A DNA stretch of 64,000 bases from Euglena gracilis (taxonomy: Eukaryota > Euglenida > Euglenophyceae > Euglenales). A program made the position numbers and the translations under genes. The notes under the pieces are model-generated. The model worked only from the letters and a program-made list of their open reading frames with translations, was not told the DNA's origin and did no database searches. Shown here in pieces: positions 13,401 through 26,622 of this stretch. The stretch spans positions 39,254,426 to 39,318,425 of the forward strand of contig CP154955.1 of NCBI GenBank assembly GCA_039621445.1, written 5' to 3'. Each line of letters starts with the position of its first letter. The stretch's first letter is position 1.

Positions 13401-16400
13401 ATGCTCGATTTTGAATGTTCGAGCTTGAGAATCTCATTGAAGAGGTGCTGAAGCTTCTTTTCAGGCAGTCCCAACAACACACAACACAAAAAAAAATTCC
13501 AGGGGCAAGCTTCTTCTTTTTCCGAAAGATTGATTTCCTGCCCAGATCAGAGGTTTTTCATGAGGACCTGGGGACCCGCTAGGGTGGAGGAGCTCAACCG
13601 GGACCCAACCACCCCTTCTCCCCATAGTTGCGCAACTTTCAAAAATTCTCTGGCCCAAATATGTCCTCAAAAACACAATAAAAACAAGGGTTTTCTGAGT
13701 TGCCTTCGGCTCTCCAGGCAGTCACCTGTCCGGCCACCCTTCACTATTTTCTCGGATAATATTGATTTTCGGTCAGCATTCTTCACCTTGCCATTCGCAA
13801 AATGGGCTATTTAAAAAGCGAGGTGCGGTGTTGGCCAATCCCTAAATTCGCAAACTTCTGTTCTTGAGGAATCAACAACCAATCACTCAAGACAGAATGA
13901 AATTAATCCACTCTCAAGCTCATCACATTTGTGCTGACCTAACGAAAAACATTCCGAAAATTGGAGGATAGATCAACACAGGCATGAACACAGAAAGAAC
14001 AAAATCATGATAATTGCAATAACAAAAACAGTGGTAATGATAATGATAATGATATTGATAATAGTGATAACAATCATAAATGGGAAATAATAACAATAAT
14101 GAAAGATAAAGATTAAGAATGTGTATTTCCAACACAAAAAAAGTGGCTGGTCTTTTTTCGCAACCTGACACCAAAGACCACAAAATAACTTCTTCTGTGT
14201 GTCGAGATGGCAAATTTGGAAGCAGATTTACCCTTCTTGGGACCCTAGCGGTACAATTTGGATTTGTGTGCGAGTGTGGCTCGGCGAAGGGTGTATCAGA
14301 ATATAGTATGGAGAGAAATGGAGGCTTTTAGCTAAAACCACGTGCCACGGGTACCAGGGTAGGGGCCCCGAGTGACATGGTGCACGGGCTCGTCAACCAT
14401 TTTTTTTTAAACGTGGGCAACCTTTGTGCATCTACAGCCGCCGCTTAATTAATAATTGAGAGTAGAAACCTGCTCATGTGTTTCCGCCACTTGTGTCAGT
14501 TCAAGTTTCTGCTTCATTTTGTGAAGAGAAAGATCCTGCTTCTACTGAACCTTCTGCTCCACCTTCTCGTTTCTCCTTTTCTATTTCACTGTTCCAATGG
14601 CTTTTCTCCAACTCCAACTCTCGTTTCTGTGGGCTGGATAGTTGGTTAGAATCAATGATTTTGAGTTCACCGAGTTATGAGGTGAACCTTGTTTCACCGT
14701 TTTGCTGAAGAATGAAATGGGACCTCAGCCTGATGTCAAATGACATTAAAATTATAACCTTTGCAGACGATTGCAGAAGATGCTTTTCAGGCAGTCCCAA
14801 CAACACGCAATACAAAATTCTTTTGCAGGCAAGCTTCTTCTTCTTCCAAAAGCAATCTGCCACTACTTTTTCAGTATCATCTTTTGTACCGCCAGGCGGT
14901 ATACTGAAAGGAGCAAGGCTGCCATTGCTCCTCCAAAGACTTCTTGAAGATGCCTGGGACAAACCAAACGCCACCACGCCCACAAACAACAATGCTCAGA
15001 AGGTTGCGTGCATTCGGTGGTTGGAGGATGCTCAAATGTCGTTTGAGGATGCTTTGTAAGCCCTCTGAGAAGGGGGGGGATGAAAACGTTTGAGGATGCT
15101 CGATTTTGAATGTTCGAGCTTGAGAATCTCATTCAAGAGGTGCTGAAGCTTCTTTTCAGGCAGTCCCATCAACAGAAAACACAAAAAAAAAATTCCAGGG
15201 GCAAGCTTCTTCTTCTTCCGAAAGGTTGATTTCCTGCCCAGATCAGAGGTTTTTCATAAGCACCTGGGGACCCGCTAGGGTGGAGGGGCTCGGCCAGGAC
15301 CCAACCACCCCTTCTCCCCAAAGTTGCGCAACTTTCGAAAATCTCTGGCCCAAATATGTCCTCAAAAACACAATAAAAACAAGGGTTTTCTGAGTTGCCT
15401 TCGGCTCTCCGGGCAGTCACCTGTCCGGCCACCCTTCACTATTTTCTCGGATAACATTGATTTTCGGTCAACATTCTTCACCTTGCCATTCGCAAAATGG
15501 GCTATTTAAAAAGCAAGGTGCGGTGTTGGCCAATCCTTAAATTCGCAAACTCTGTCCCTTCTGTTCTTGAGGAATCAACAACCAATCACTCAAGGCAGAA
15601 TGAAATTAATCCACTCTCAAGCTCATCACATTTTGTGCTGACCTAACGAAAAACATTCCGACAGTTGGAGGATAGATCAGCACAGGCATGAACACAGAAA
15701 GAACAAAACCATGATAATTGCAATACCAAAAACAGTAGTAGTAGTAGTAGTGATGATAATCATAATGATAATGATATTGATAATAATGATAACAATCACA
15801 AATGGTAAATAATAACAATAATGAAAGATAATAATTAAGAATGTGTATTTCCAACACAAAAAAGTGGGTGGTCTTTTTTCGCAAACTGACACCAAAGACC
15901 ACAAAATAACTTCTTCTATGTGTCGAGATGGCAAATTTGGAAGCAGACATAGTTTACCCTTCTTGGGACCCTAGCGTTACAATTTGGATATGTGTGCGAG
16001 TGTGGCTCGGCGAAGGGTGTATCTGAATATAGTATGGAGAGAAGTGGAGGGTTTTGAAGGAGGAAAGCAATGGGGAACATGAAGCTAAAACCACGTGCCA
16101 CGGTTATCGGGGTGGGGGCCCCGAGTGACATGGTGCACGGGCCCGTCCACTATTGTTTGTTTTGAGACGTGGGCAACCTTTGTGCATCTACAGCCGCCGA
16201 TTAATTAATAATTGAGAGTAGAAACCTGCTCATGTGTTTCCGCCACTTGTGTCAGTTCAAGTTTCTGCTTCATTTTGTGAAGAAAAAGATCCTGCTTCTA
16301 CTGAACCTTCTGCTCCACCTTCTCGTTTCTCCTTTTCTATTTCACTGTTCCAATGGCTTTTCTCCAACTCCAACTCTCGTTTCTGTGGGCTGGATGGATG

Positions 16401-16580
16401 GTTAGAATCAGTGAGTTCACTGAGTTATGAGATGAACCTTGTTTCACCGTTTTGCTGAACAATGAAATGGGACCTCAGACTGATGTCAAATGACATTCAA
16501 TTATAACCTTTGCAGCCGATTGCAGAAGATGTTCCTCAGGCATTTTCAACAACACGCAATACATAATTCTTTTTTCCCCG

Positions 16581-16904
16581 TTTGCAAGGGGTATCGTATT
16601 CTGTCTTCACCGACATCAGCAAAAACCAGGTGTTAATCTGCACGTTCCTTGTGTTTTTGTACTTTTTCTATCTATTTGGTTCATTTTGAGATAATTTTGA
16701 GAAAAATGGGTCGTTTCGGGTCTGTTGTGGACTTTACAGGACTCCATCTCTCCGAGCCGAATTATCGTAATTGGCAGAAATTGGGATTTCGTCCAGAAAA
16801 TGCAAAAAATGGCGCTTTTTTGGAAGAGGTTTGTGGCTTCCTCTTCCGTTTGCAGAATTTTCAGAAATTTTGGGCAATTTACGCGCCTAAGACAGAAGGA
16901 ACAG

Positions 16905-16935
<31 letters not shown>

Positions 16936-18650
16936 CAACAATAGGAATCACAACAAAAATAAGCAGCAGCAGCAGAAGAAGGATAAGAAGAAGTAGAATG
17001 AAAGAGCACAATAATAATATACTAACATAACAAGGATACAAACAGAGTTGATAACCATCGGGTATTCGCTGAACGCCCATGGTCCTTTGAAGTAATTTGT
17101 CTCCAACCTTACCCTTTTCTGACCCCAGATTCGTTTCAATTGACTTTTGACCTCAAATTCATTTATAAAAAGGAATCAAACCACTGTATGGATATTAATA
17201 TGATGTGCATGTTTCATAAAGGAATGAATGATTCCCAATTTGTGATCAACTAAGCAAAACCAACAAACATACAAAATACAAAGTTGTGCGACTGCAATTG
17301 GACTCCTTTGACAGCCTTTTACTTCTTGCCCCTTGCCCTTGAGGTGAAATCAGCCCCGCACCTGGGCAGGCACCTACAACAATTCAATTTGTGACAGAAA
17401 TAATTGTATAAGCACAATAGGGGTTCAAAGGGGTTTTTAACGAAATCAGCAGAGGACCCCTGGTCTCACGAGCATGTGTGCTAAATTTGTCATCAGGATC
17501 AGGAAAAAAGCGGACTGTTTTGTGGGCACTGAGGTCGGGGTAAAATCTCCACCACTGGCCCAGCCACTTGTGGTTAGCCCGGAAAAAACAAACGGTCCCT
17601 GCATAAACTGTATGTTACATACGTAAGGTATATATAAAAGAGGCTTGAGTCAGGAGCTGACTTGAAAAAAACCTAACAGGCTTCTTTTTACAGCTCTCCC
17701 CCAAATACCCTCTCCACTCAGAAGAGGGACGCCCCCTCTGCCCCAAAGGTACCCCAGGTGTGTGCCCCACCCACCGAGCCCAGCCGGGGGGGGGCTCCAA
17801 GAAACAGCTGCCTGAAGGTATTTTCCAATGATTTTCTAGCGCTTTTGCAACTTAACGACTCCAAGGGAGATCTGCATCTGGGATCTGGATCTGGATCCAT
17901 TAAAAAGCCATTTTTGGCCCTTTCTGGGGGAAAAATGTCAAAAACCAAAAAAAATTTTGGCACAAAATGCCGGAAGGGAAAAACTGAGTTTCCGAGGGTC
18001 GGTCCGAACCCCCCCCCCCTGCGGTCCAGGAGAGGATGTGGTGGGGGGACACCTCTCACCACAACTATCACCTGGAAGGTTGCTGTCGGGGGGTCAAAAA
18101 CTTTTGGCCCAGCGCTCACCGGACCGCGCGACTGTTTGGGTGGGGGATCCCTCCCTCCTAGACCGCAGGGGGTTTCTACCCACTTGCTTGCGGTGGGGGT
18201 CCCCCCGCCTGCCCACATATATCGAACCCTGGGGTATAACTTGGCCGGGAGTCACTCAGTTCAAACAGGCACCCCCTGTCTCGCTCCAGTTCGCCCTACA
18301 ACAAGCGCCGCCGGCCGGCACCCCCACAGCTGGCCCCTGGTGCAGGCCGCCCCTCCGGCCCTCCACCACGCCGTTGGCCAGGCGTTTGCTAGCCGCCATC
18401 CTGCAGTCACTGCCTGTCCTGCAGTCCTTGGACTGGCCGTCGCCACTGCGGCCCACCGGGGCCACAGTGCGGGGCTAGAGGATGAACCCCGCCCTGGCCC
18501 CGCGGTGGGCTGGTCTTGTGGTCCAGCAGGTGGGCGGGTGGTGGGGCTGACCCCCTGGGGAGGGGTAGTGTATGCCAAGGGTCATTCAAGCGCATTCTGA
18601 AAAGAAAGTTCAAGTTTTTTCAGCTGATTTTGGAAAGATATTGGGTGGGT
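16581..18650. other. Array right flank, no confident gene
   Basis: Contains a short (AAT)n tract at about 16907-16933 and, from 17.7 kb, GC-rich sequence with a 281-codon open frame at 17758-18600. That frame is Pro/Gly/Arg-rich, crosses C and G runs, and has an equally open antisense, so composition explains it. No domain recognised. Confidence 0.45.
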
Positions 18651-18656
18651 GGTGCT

Positions 18657-21047
18657 TAGGCGGCCGGATTCGCACTTAAGGGCTTTTCCTTTAATATTTG
18701 CGCATTTGCGCAAATGCGCAAATTTTACGAAATTCCTGGGACCCCGTACCCTGACACACAAAACACAATTTACGAACTGTGACGCCGCTCTATTGGAGGG
18801 GATTAGCTCCCAGTGGTTTGGTGTAAATGCTGCTGACCACGTGACGTGAATAGGGCTGATGGTGAGACTGGAGCTCTTGTACATCAAACAGGAGAGAGGT
18901 ACACACCCCTTGTTACGACAATTGGAAATGGTGTTCACGTGCTGGCTGAACTGACTTGGATACTACCGCCAGCGGCAAGAACACACTGAGCCTCATTAAA
19001 TCACACACTACAGACTATGTCAGCCAGCCATCACGCAACTGATGTGTATTTATGGGCGCATTTGCATAAATAAAAACAATTGTGTTTGTGGACGCATTTG
19101 CGCAAATAAAACGTACAATGACGATGTAAAAATGACGTGTTTGTGGGCGCAAATGTGTTGGTGCGCGCATTTGCGCAAATGCGCGCACCAACATGTTTAT
19201 GTAAATTTGCGCAAATGCGCAAATAAACATGCATTTTAACTTTCCATGTTAAAAGACACCAATGACGATCATGACCGTACGAGGTTTTAAAACGTGATGG
19301 GCGTGTTGGTGCGCGCAATTGCGCAAATAAACACAAATATGATTGTTTGTGCATTTGTGCAAATGCGCAAACAAACATTTAATAAGCCACTTCAAAACGA
19401 TGTGTTTCAGTGAGCCTTAACGCACACAAACAAAAGTTGTGTTTAGTTGCGCAAATGCGCAAATAAACAAACATCAGCTGTGCGATACCATCTCCTCGTC
19501 TCTGACGGCTGGCGAACGCAATTCCTCACGCCAACCATTGATTTGCACCATAATTATGTGGTGATGAAATTTGTGGTGAGAGGTAGTGTGTGATGCTCAC
19601 TGGGGCACGGCATCCGACTGGCCAAAATTTGCCGGCCTCACGTGTGCACATTTGCACTGCTGTTCCCTGGCCCGAACGGCCTGTTCCTTTGGCGTCATTC
19701 GTTTGTCATGAATTGATGACATACAAACGACCTGTGACTGTTGGACAATTGTTGTTGCAAGAAGAAAAAATTTGGCACCTGAAATACCCGGGATGTATCG
19801 GGCCGGAGTCCGTTTTCTTAATTTCTCCACCATTTTTCCATTGCATAGCGTAAAAAAACACCAGTTTTTGTGCACAATTTGGGGGGAGTGAGTCCCACCG
19901 CTTTGATGCACCCAATCCAGTGGTAAAGGTTCACCACTTCCTTGCACCCAAAGTAACGAGTGTTTGAGAGCCACCTTTCTCTGGCTGCTGGTTGCCATGG
20001 ACTGGCATCAGGTTGTCCCCCCAGTCTCACACCCCGGTGGCGGGGTATAACGTGGCCGCTAGAGCTGGGTGTTGTTGCACCGGGGAGATGGATGCCGGTC
20101 TCGGAGGCGGAGCCGCGGCAGCAGGCCAGTGGCAGGCCTCTTGGGACCCAAAAATTGGTGCCGGTGGACGTGTGCCCTTACTGGGTGGCTGCGCACCCAC
20201 CTTCAGGAGATCCTCTGTTTCAACCTTTCCTGGGACCTGTCAATGGTCCAGAAACAGCACCATAACACCATGTGCCGGAGGAGATAGTGTGGCCATTTGC
20301 TTTCAACCCATTCAGAAGCCACTAAGGGTAGTTGTTGGAGGGCCAAAATGAAGTCGCTTTTAACTCCTCCATTGGTGGTTTATTTACGCATTTGCTGGCA
20401 TCGCATTGTTCAGTTGCGCAAATGCGCAATTAAACATAATAAATTGTGCAGTTTCTTCATGCAGTTTATTTGCGCATTTGTACCCATCAGCTTGCACGTT
20501 GACAAACAGTGTGACAAGCCCACCAACTGGACGGCCCATTGGTCTGCGCACTCACGGCTCCTTTGGCACACCATTTATCAACGTCGTCAGTTCATGTGTA
20601 CTACAGCCCAATCCTTGGATGTTCATGTTTATGTTTATTTGCCCAAATCCGCAAATAAACATAAACATAATTATGTTGGTGCGCGCATTTGCGCAAATAA
20701 ACACAATTTTGCCCTTCCAGTGTTGGGTTTCTTCCGCTGGGTTCTTTGCCACACAACTGGTTGTGCGGATCCTGGGTATAAGCCGGGTGGGAGACACCCG
20801 TCCACTTCAGTCCCTGTGGACCCCATTTCTTCCCCTCTGCGCTTCCCTTGTCAAACGCCATTTTTTGCCAAAGTCCCAGGGGTCTCCCAGCCAAAATTAG
20901 AATTTCGCTCATTTTTTGCACTCTCCTGTCAACGTGTTTCCAAACCCCCCTGACCTTTACAGCCGAATCAAAGAAGAATCAAAAAATTCGGAAATTTGCG
21001 CAAGTGCGCAAATTAAAAAAAGCTTAAATGCGAATCCGGCCGCCTAA
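18657..21047. mobile_element. Non-coding TIR element, GCGCAAATGCGC family, copy A
   Basis: Ends TTAGGCGGCCGGATTCGCA at the left and its reverse complement at the right, followed inward on both sides by gcgcaaat words. The 2.4 kb interior holds about fourteen ATTTGCGCAAATGCGC words in both orientations, several as perfect palindromes (for example around 19155-19200), usually followed by aaataaaca. No long conserved protein frame is present, so it would depend on an enzyme supplied elsewhere. No clear target duplication. Copies B (25.7 kb) and C (28.5 kb) follow in the same orientation. Confidence 0.85.
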
Positions 21048-21435
21048 ATGGGGGGTGGGTCGGCCCCCTTGGAGTTGGTGGGTGGGTTGGACTTGGGGGA
21101 AAGTGGTCGTTTTTGGGGGGACTTCCAACTATTTCTGAGGACTTCCTTTAGTTGAAAGGACCCTGTGGGAGGCACCCTGACAGTTTTTGGAAGGGGGTCA
21201 AAAAAGGCAAAAAAATATTGCAAGAATTGGCACACCACTGGCCCCCACTCAGTTAGTGGGGAGGGCTGGGGGTCCTGTCCCCTTTGGTATTTTCACAATC
21301 GCTGTGAAATGTGCTTTCCATATTAGAGCAACTTGTCTTGTGGGGTAACAAGAACAAGAAAAAATGCTTTGCACAAAAAAAAAGTCCGAAATGGCCTTCT
21401 GAGTGTTTTTCGGGAATGGGGGGGAATAATTAGTT
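21048..21435. other. No recognisable feature
   Basis: Moderately GC-rich sequence with short open frames only; nothing supported. Confidence 0.5.
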
Positions 21436-21533
21436 AAATAAATAAACAAACAGACAAACAAACAAACAAACAAACAAATAATAATGAACGAATGAATGAA
21501 TGAATGCATGCATGCATGCATGAATGAATGAAT
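21436..21533. repeat. (AAAC)n then (GAAT)n / (GCAT)n microsatellite
   Basis: Tetranucleotide runs: aaacaaacag, then gaatgaatg and catgcatg. The antisense frames encode only repeated hydrophobic tetrapeptides. Confidence 0.95.
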
Positions 21534-21889
21534 GCCACCCTTTCCACTGCCCCAGCAGCATCAGCATCCAGTGCAGGTCCACCAGCGTCAGCTCCGGAAA
21601 GGGGTCCCAGCCATGGTGTGACGCAATTGCCAAGTCGGCAGGGGTCGCATTGCTCATCATTGCTCGTTGGGGGAGAACATTTTCAACAAAAATCAGTTAC
21701 TTGCCCCCCCAGAAGTCGGAACCAGGATTTTTTATAGGACTGGGGGGTCTGGGGGGGGGGGGGGCACAGAACCTAAAAACAGAGGAAAACCCTGCCTTCG
21801 GTCAGGGACTCACTCAGCCCGACTCCCACCGCCAAGGGGGGGGTCTTGGCCCAGACCCACCACCAGGGTGTGACGTATAGAGCTGAGCA

Positions 21890-24800
21890 CTTTGGGAGAC
21901 CAGCCCGGACCTACTCATGGGGGGGGGGGGCGGGGGGTCCGGCCCGCCCTCCGGCCCCGGTGGTGAGCTTCGCTCTTACTCTAAAGAGATAAGAGCTCAG
22001 CGACCAGGGTGTGACGAGCTGAGCTCTTTGGGAGACCACCCGGCCCGGCCTTGCCCGGCTGGCAGCCCGGCCCGGCCCGGCCGGCGGCCCTGTGCCCCTG
22101 GCCCCCCATTTTTGGTCCGAATTCTATGGAGTTTGGGTCATTTTCAGGTCGAAAAAGTCAAAAAAATCGAAAATTTTTTTGACCAAAACGATATTTTTTG
22201 ACCTCCCGGACCTGGAAAACCTGTTTTTGAACCGAAAATGAGCGGTCTTCAACCCCCGTACCATGCCTGGGCCGGGCCGCTGGGTCGCCCGGCCGGGCCG
22301 GGCTCCAAAAACGCTCCTTTTCGCCCCAAAAAAACTTTTTTCGGGTCCTGGAGGTCAAAAAACATAGTTTTGGGCAAAAAACATTTTTGACCCAAAAATG
22401 GCCAAATCCACCGGCCGGGGGGGGGGGGGCGGGCCCTAGCCACGAGGGGGGGGGGGCATAGGGTCCGGGTCGGAAAAATTTTTTGCTCAAAAACACTTTT
22501 TGATGTTCTAAAATGAAAAAAAAAGTGTTTTTTGAGTAAAAAAAAATTCAAAATTTTTGGTCCCGACCTGCCTCCTGACCCCCCTTCGCCCAGCCGGCCT
22601 CACATCGCCCGCAGCGGTCCCCGAATACCCAAAATCGCACAAACAGGCCCCGGGAACCTCAAAAAACGGTCAACCCCCCCCCTAAACCTAATGATTGACC
22701 CCCTGGTTTGGGTCCCAACTCCTCGTCTGGCCCGAGGGCCAATTTACGGTTTCGGGCCCCGAACGGGCCCGAAATGGCCAAAACTGGCAAAACTGGCCCA
22801 AAACCACAAAACGGCCGTATCTTGGGCTAGGCGAGGAGTTGGCCCAAACTGCGCATACCGATCGATCGGGCGTCCCAAAGTTGTGGAAGGAGGTTCTCTT
22901 CACTTCTTCTCAACTCCCCAGTGTGTTTGAGATATTTTGAATTTTTCGATTTTTTGGCCCCAAAAAATGACCCTTTTTGGCAGAGTCCCCCCATGGCGAA
23001 ACGAAAAAAGGGCCATATCTCGGGCCTTCAGCTGTTTTACGCGGAACAGGGGAACCCCCCCCGAGGGTTGTACGCCTATATGCAACAACTTTACTCAGGG
23101 TATGGGTGGTGGGCATCTGAGCTTTCCTCAGTCAGCTCTTCCGGGCACTATCCCCACACTGGCTGTCTCACCGGCCTTTGCCTTGGCAATCCAGGGCCTG
23201 GTGAAAGAGATCACCCGTACAGCACATGACGGGGTCACCAGGGCTTCTGCAGCTGAAATTGTCAGGTGTCCAACGGACAGGGCCAACATGCACTGTAAAG
23301 GCATTACCGGATGTCAATATGATGACTCGGCTTTGGAAGCCACCACTCAAGATGCTGTGGTGCACTAGTATGATCCGTGCTTGTGCCGACTAAACACAAG
23401 TTTTGGCTGAGTGATCAGAGCTTTGAAGAGAGATTTTTTTAAGTTTCGTGACTTGGGGGGGTGAAGGAGGGGTCGCTGAGCTCTTATCTCTTTGGAGTAA
23501 GAGCGAAGCTTACCACCTGGGCGACGGGGGGGGTCCGGCCCCCGCCCCCGCCCCCCCCCCCCGCCCACCACCCCAGGATTATCGATGTGACTGGATTTCG
23601 TGGCCCCTAAAGTGAATGGCCCATAGGTTAGGGGGGCGATCCCTAGTATCTCTGGAGCCTTTAGGTTACCCACAACTCCCCGCCAGTCAGTCCGGGGATA
23701 TGGCCCGAGCAAAAAAGTTGTCTACCGTTTTTTTTCCAAAGAAATTTTGTTGGACCAGCAAAAGGGGTCATTTTTGGAGTCAAAAAATCGAAAGATTCAA
23801 AATATCTCGAAAATGCTGGGGAGTTGAGAAAAGGTGAAGACTACCTCATTCCACAACTTTGGGACGTCCTATCCACCAGTTTGCGCGGTTTGGGCCAACT
23901 GCCCCCCTGAATGAAATGTCACCAATGAAAAAGTCACCAGGGACCTCCTGTTTCTCAATTATGGGGGGATACTACCCTTACCCCCCCTCGAAGTGTCCCC
24001 CCCTCAAAGTGGCCATTTTTTTGGCAAATTTTGGTTTACCCCCCCCCCAAAGTGGTCGTTTCCTTCGACACCAAAGGCGTGAAGGCCAAAATTTGTCCCC
24101 CTCCAAAATGCCCCCCCTCACAGAGTGGCCTTTTGGGGTCGCACAGCCCCCAGAGGGCAGCTAAGATGCAAATCAGGCATACATCATGTTTTTGGATGTC
24201 GCACAGCCCCCAGAGGGCAGCTAAGATGCAAATCAGGCATACATCATGTTTTTGGATGTAAATCGAGGTTGATTGGACTTTTTGTACAAATTTTTGGCAG
24301 CAAAAAAAACCAAAAAAATTTCCAAAAAATTTTCCGGCCGGCCAATTCAAAATTATGGGAGGGAAAATTTTTTTTCCTCGGGTGTTTCCTCAAACATGGG
24401 GGGGGTCGCTGAGCTCTTATCCCTCTATGGGTGAGAGCGAAGCTTGCCCCTGGCAATAACCCCCCTCCCCCCCGGGTCGGGGCCACCAGGAGAACCGACG
24501 GATTATCACCATGACTCCGGCCCGGTTCCCAGAATTTCTTTTTCATTTGCGAGCGACTGGATTTCTAGTTTCCGAATCACCTAGGTTTGACTCCCAACTC
24601 CCCGCCAGGCCCGAAAAAAAGATTTTTTTGCCCGAAACGAAATGTTTTTTGGCCTCCCGGACCCGGGAAAATTATTTCTCCGCCGAAAATGAACGTTTTT
24701 CGACCCGCCAGCGCCCATTTTGGGCCGTCAACTCATTGACTTTGGGTCAAAACCGGGTCAAAAAAGTCGAAAAAAATCGAAAAAATTTTGCCCAAACCCA

Positions 24801-25020
24801 TGTTTTTTTGGCCTCCCAGACCCAGAAAAGCTGTTTTTTTGAGCCAAAAACAAGCGTTTTTTGACCCTTTAGCCTCCCGTTTCGGGCACAAAACCCTTGC
24901 GTTTGAGTCAAAAGAGCTCCATGGAGTGGGCTGGTTCATATGGGGGGTCAATAAAGGTGTGGGTGCACGCTTATTAAGAGCTCAGCACTATTCAAAACCT
25001 GGTCAATTATGGGGGGAGGT
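21890..25020. repeat. Dispersed repeat block S (first copy, rearranged)
   Basis: Contains modules that recur at 47.8-49.0 kb and 61.4-62.5 kb: a CTCTTA hairpin (21963-22005 minus, 23473-23516, 24405-24454), the text 'gattatcaccatgac', a splice-acceptor-like pyrimidine run before gcgagcgactgg (about 24530-24560), and tandem ~161-bp units of aagtcgaaaaaaatcg text (24600-24900). Inside it 22.87-22.98 kb and 23.75-23.88 kb are inverted copies of each other. No enzyme gene visible. Probably a non-autonomous mobile or satellite-like family. Confidence 0.6.
23076..23368 (+). other. Coding-looking insert within block S
   Basis: In contrast to its surroundings this stretch has no homopolymers, and one frame stays open to a TAG at 23366 with ordinary composition: TIPTLAVSPAFALAIQGLVK, then TRASAAEIVRCPTDRANM. 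It could be a captured exon or a gene fragment. I do not recognise the protein and see no start codon tied to it. Confidence 0.35.
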
Positions 25021-25439
25021 GGTGGTACTTGGCGGCTGTTGGTCCATTTGCAATGCCCCTCCCGCAGCTTGATGTTCTGTTGAACTAGCAGACTGGCCGA
25101 GCTCTTGGGTTTCATCAAACGATTTTATGAACTTGGTTGCCGTCTGGCACAGTGTACGGCGACCAGGGGGAGGTCGCCTCCCTTGGGTTTTTCAGAATTA
25201 CGGTTGGGAAATGCTGGCTGGCCGTCCTTGGATAATTTTTTTTTAGAATTATGGTTGGGAAAGGGTACTGGTTGCCCCCCCCCTGCAGTTGACCAGCTGT
25301 GACTTGGAGAGGTTGTTCATCACCTGTGCTCACGTGCATGGGTCGCCATCATCCAGGGCAGGGTTCACCAGGACACAAGACTGCAAGTCCTAAGACCGCA
25401 CTTTGCAGAAAAAAAATGCAGTTGTTTAGTTGATGCCTC

Positions 25440-25690
25440 ATGTAGCATTGGGCATCTTTCGAAAGATTGGCAAAATATATTTCATTTCGGAAATATTTCG
25501 AAAAATGAAAAATAATTCCTTAACTTTTGCAGCCATGAAGGATCCACCAGGACCTCACCATGCTTGTCCTATTCAAGTTGGTTAACAGAAAAGGTCCATA
25601 TTTCAAATCTTTCACCGAGGGGAAAATATATTTCTGAAATTTGATGAAACATTTGAAGAAAAATATTTCAACGTTTCTTTCGCGCAAAGC
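25440..25690. repeat. AAATATTTC-iterated segment
   Basis: About seven aaatattt/gaaatattt words in both orientations around a non-repetitive centre (about 25525-25590). It begins near gggcatctttcg and ends near tttctttcgcgc, immediately left of copy B. It has the look of the word-iterated elements elsewhere, but no TIR or target duplication could be confirmed. Confidence 0.4.
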
Positions 25691-25839
25691 TAATTGCGTG
25701 ACTGCAACGTGCTGGCTGAACTGGCTTGGATACTACCGCCACCGGTAAGAACACAATAAGCCTCATTAGATCACACACCACAGTCTACGTCAGCCAGCTG
25801 TCACGCAACTGATGTGTGTTTATGGGCGCATTTGCATAA

Positions 25840-25909
25840 TTATAGAAAAATCGTGGGTGTAACCCGTTATACGGCCCGTATACGGGTACACCCACGATTT
25901 TTTCTATAA
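25840..25909. repeat. Terminal hairpin of element 1
   Basis: TTATAGAAAAATCGTGGGTG is mirrored by CACCCACGATTTTTTCTATA, with an inner cggcccg palindrome. Element 2 has a hairpin at the same place with the same skeleton (CGATTTTT then TCTATA next to the TIR) but other loop sequence. It may be a recombination or replication site. Confidence 0.75.
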
Positions 25910-26202
25910 TCGTGGACTAAGAGGCCCGACGCCTGCCCTGTATATCGTTGATTGGCTTCACGCATCGAATTAGGAGCAGTTTTTTACAAAAAAATTCAAA
26001 AAATTCAGTGCACGAGGCGCCTGCCCTGTATTTCGTGGACTCAGTCCACGAAATACAGTGCAGGCGCCGGGGGGGTCAGCGCCTGCCCTGTATTTTGTGG
26101 ACTGAGTCCACAAAATACAGGGCAGGTGCTGGGGGGGGGGGGGCCAACGCCTGCCCTATATTCGTGGAAGTGAAACAATTCTCTTTTTTTAGTTGCTTTT
26201 CT

Positions 26203-26622
26203 ATGCTAATGGCGAAACACGCGGCTATCATCATGGATAGGATGCTCCCTCGTCCCCCGAAAACATCTGAATTTTTGGCCGTGTTGGAGAAAATCATCGA
26301 CGACAGGAAAAAACCACCAGTCGTTGATCCGGTTCACGGGACTTTGCACCAACAAGCAACAGCAAAAAAGCCATCTGGATCAGAGAATCAGGAAGCTTAT
26401 GCCTTGGCACATTTGATGGATTTCCATCAGCTGTGTCAAGGCCTACAGGCAGTGTACGATGATCTGGATGACTTTTTTGTTGCCTGGGCCGGCTGGATGA
26501 TTGATCCCAGTTTGTTGGTTGACGGCGCAGCCCAAATCAGTGTGTGGGATCAACAATCCTGTAAACCAAGACCTTTCTGCTATGCCGTCCGTCTTCCCCA
26601 CAGCAGCTGTGTCGTCCCATGA
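26203..26622 (+). pseudogene. Tyrosine-recombinase-like protein, N-terminal part (element 1)
   Basis: ATG at 26203 (or 26209) follows a pyrimidine run ending in TTTAG, like a splice acceptor. The product has MLPRPPKTSEF (about residues 10-20), VDPVHGTL, and a hydrophobic-aromatic DDFFVAWAGWMIDP. All three are shared with elements 2 and 3, whose longer version continues into a tyrosine-recombinase core-binding domain. Here the frame ends after about 140 codons because the middle is deleted and the PHD finger lies in another frame. I infer an inactive internal-deletion derivative. Family assignment rests on element 3. Confidence 0.6.

Larger units (their letters stand above)
5141..16580. repeat. 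Tandem array of 1.6-1.8 kb units containing decayed gene copies
   Basis: The anchor ctgctcatgtgtttcc recurs in the same orientation at 5981, 7779, 9391, 11128, 12771, 14470 and 16226 (spacings 1798, 1612, 1737, 1643, 1699, 1756). Each unit has the same order: a minus-strand coiled-coil gene tail, a repeated C-terminal peptide block, a GG-rich joint, a TATA-like TTTAAATAG on the minus strand, a microsatellite and a spacer. Units 3 and 5 are nearly identical over long stretches, while units 1 and 2 are more diverged and carry expanded microsatellites. A head-to-tail array grown by unequal exchange, probably ending near 16580. Confidence 0.92.

Noticed and set aside
17758-18600. 281-codon open frame as a gene
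   Set aside because: GC-biased, Pro/Gly/Arg-rich, crosses C and G runs, and has open antisense frames; no motif.
19590-20030. Gene inside GCGCAAATGCGC copies A and B (frames of ~90-130 codons)
   Set aside because: The older copy C does not preserve any of these frames; their identity in A and B reflects recent duplication only.
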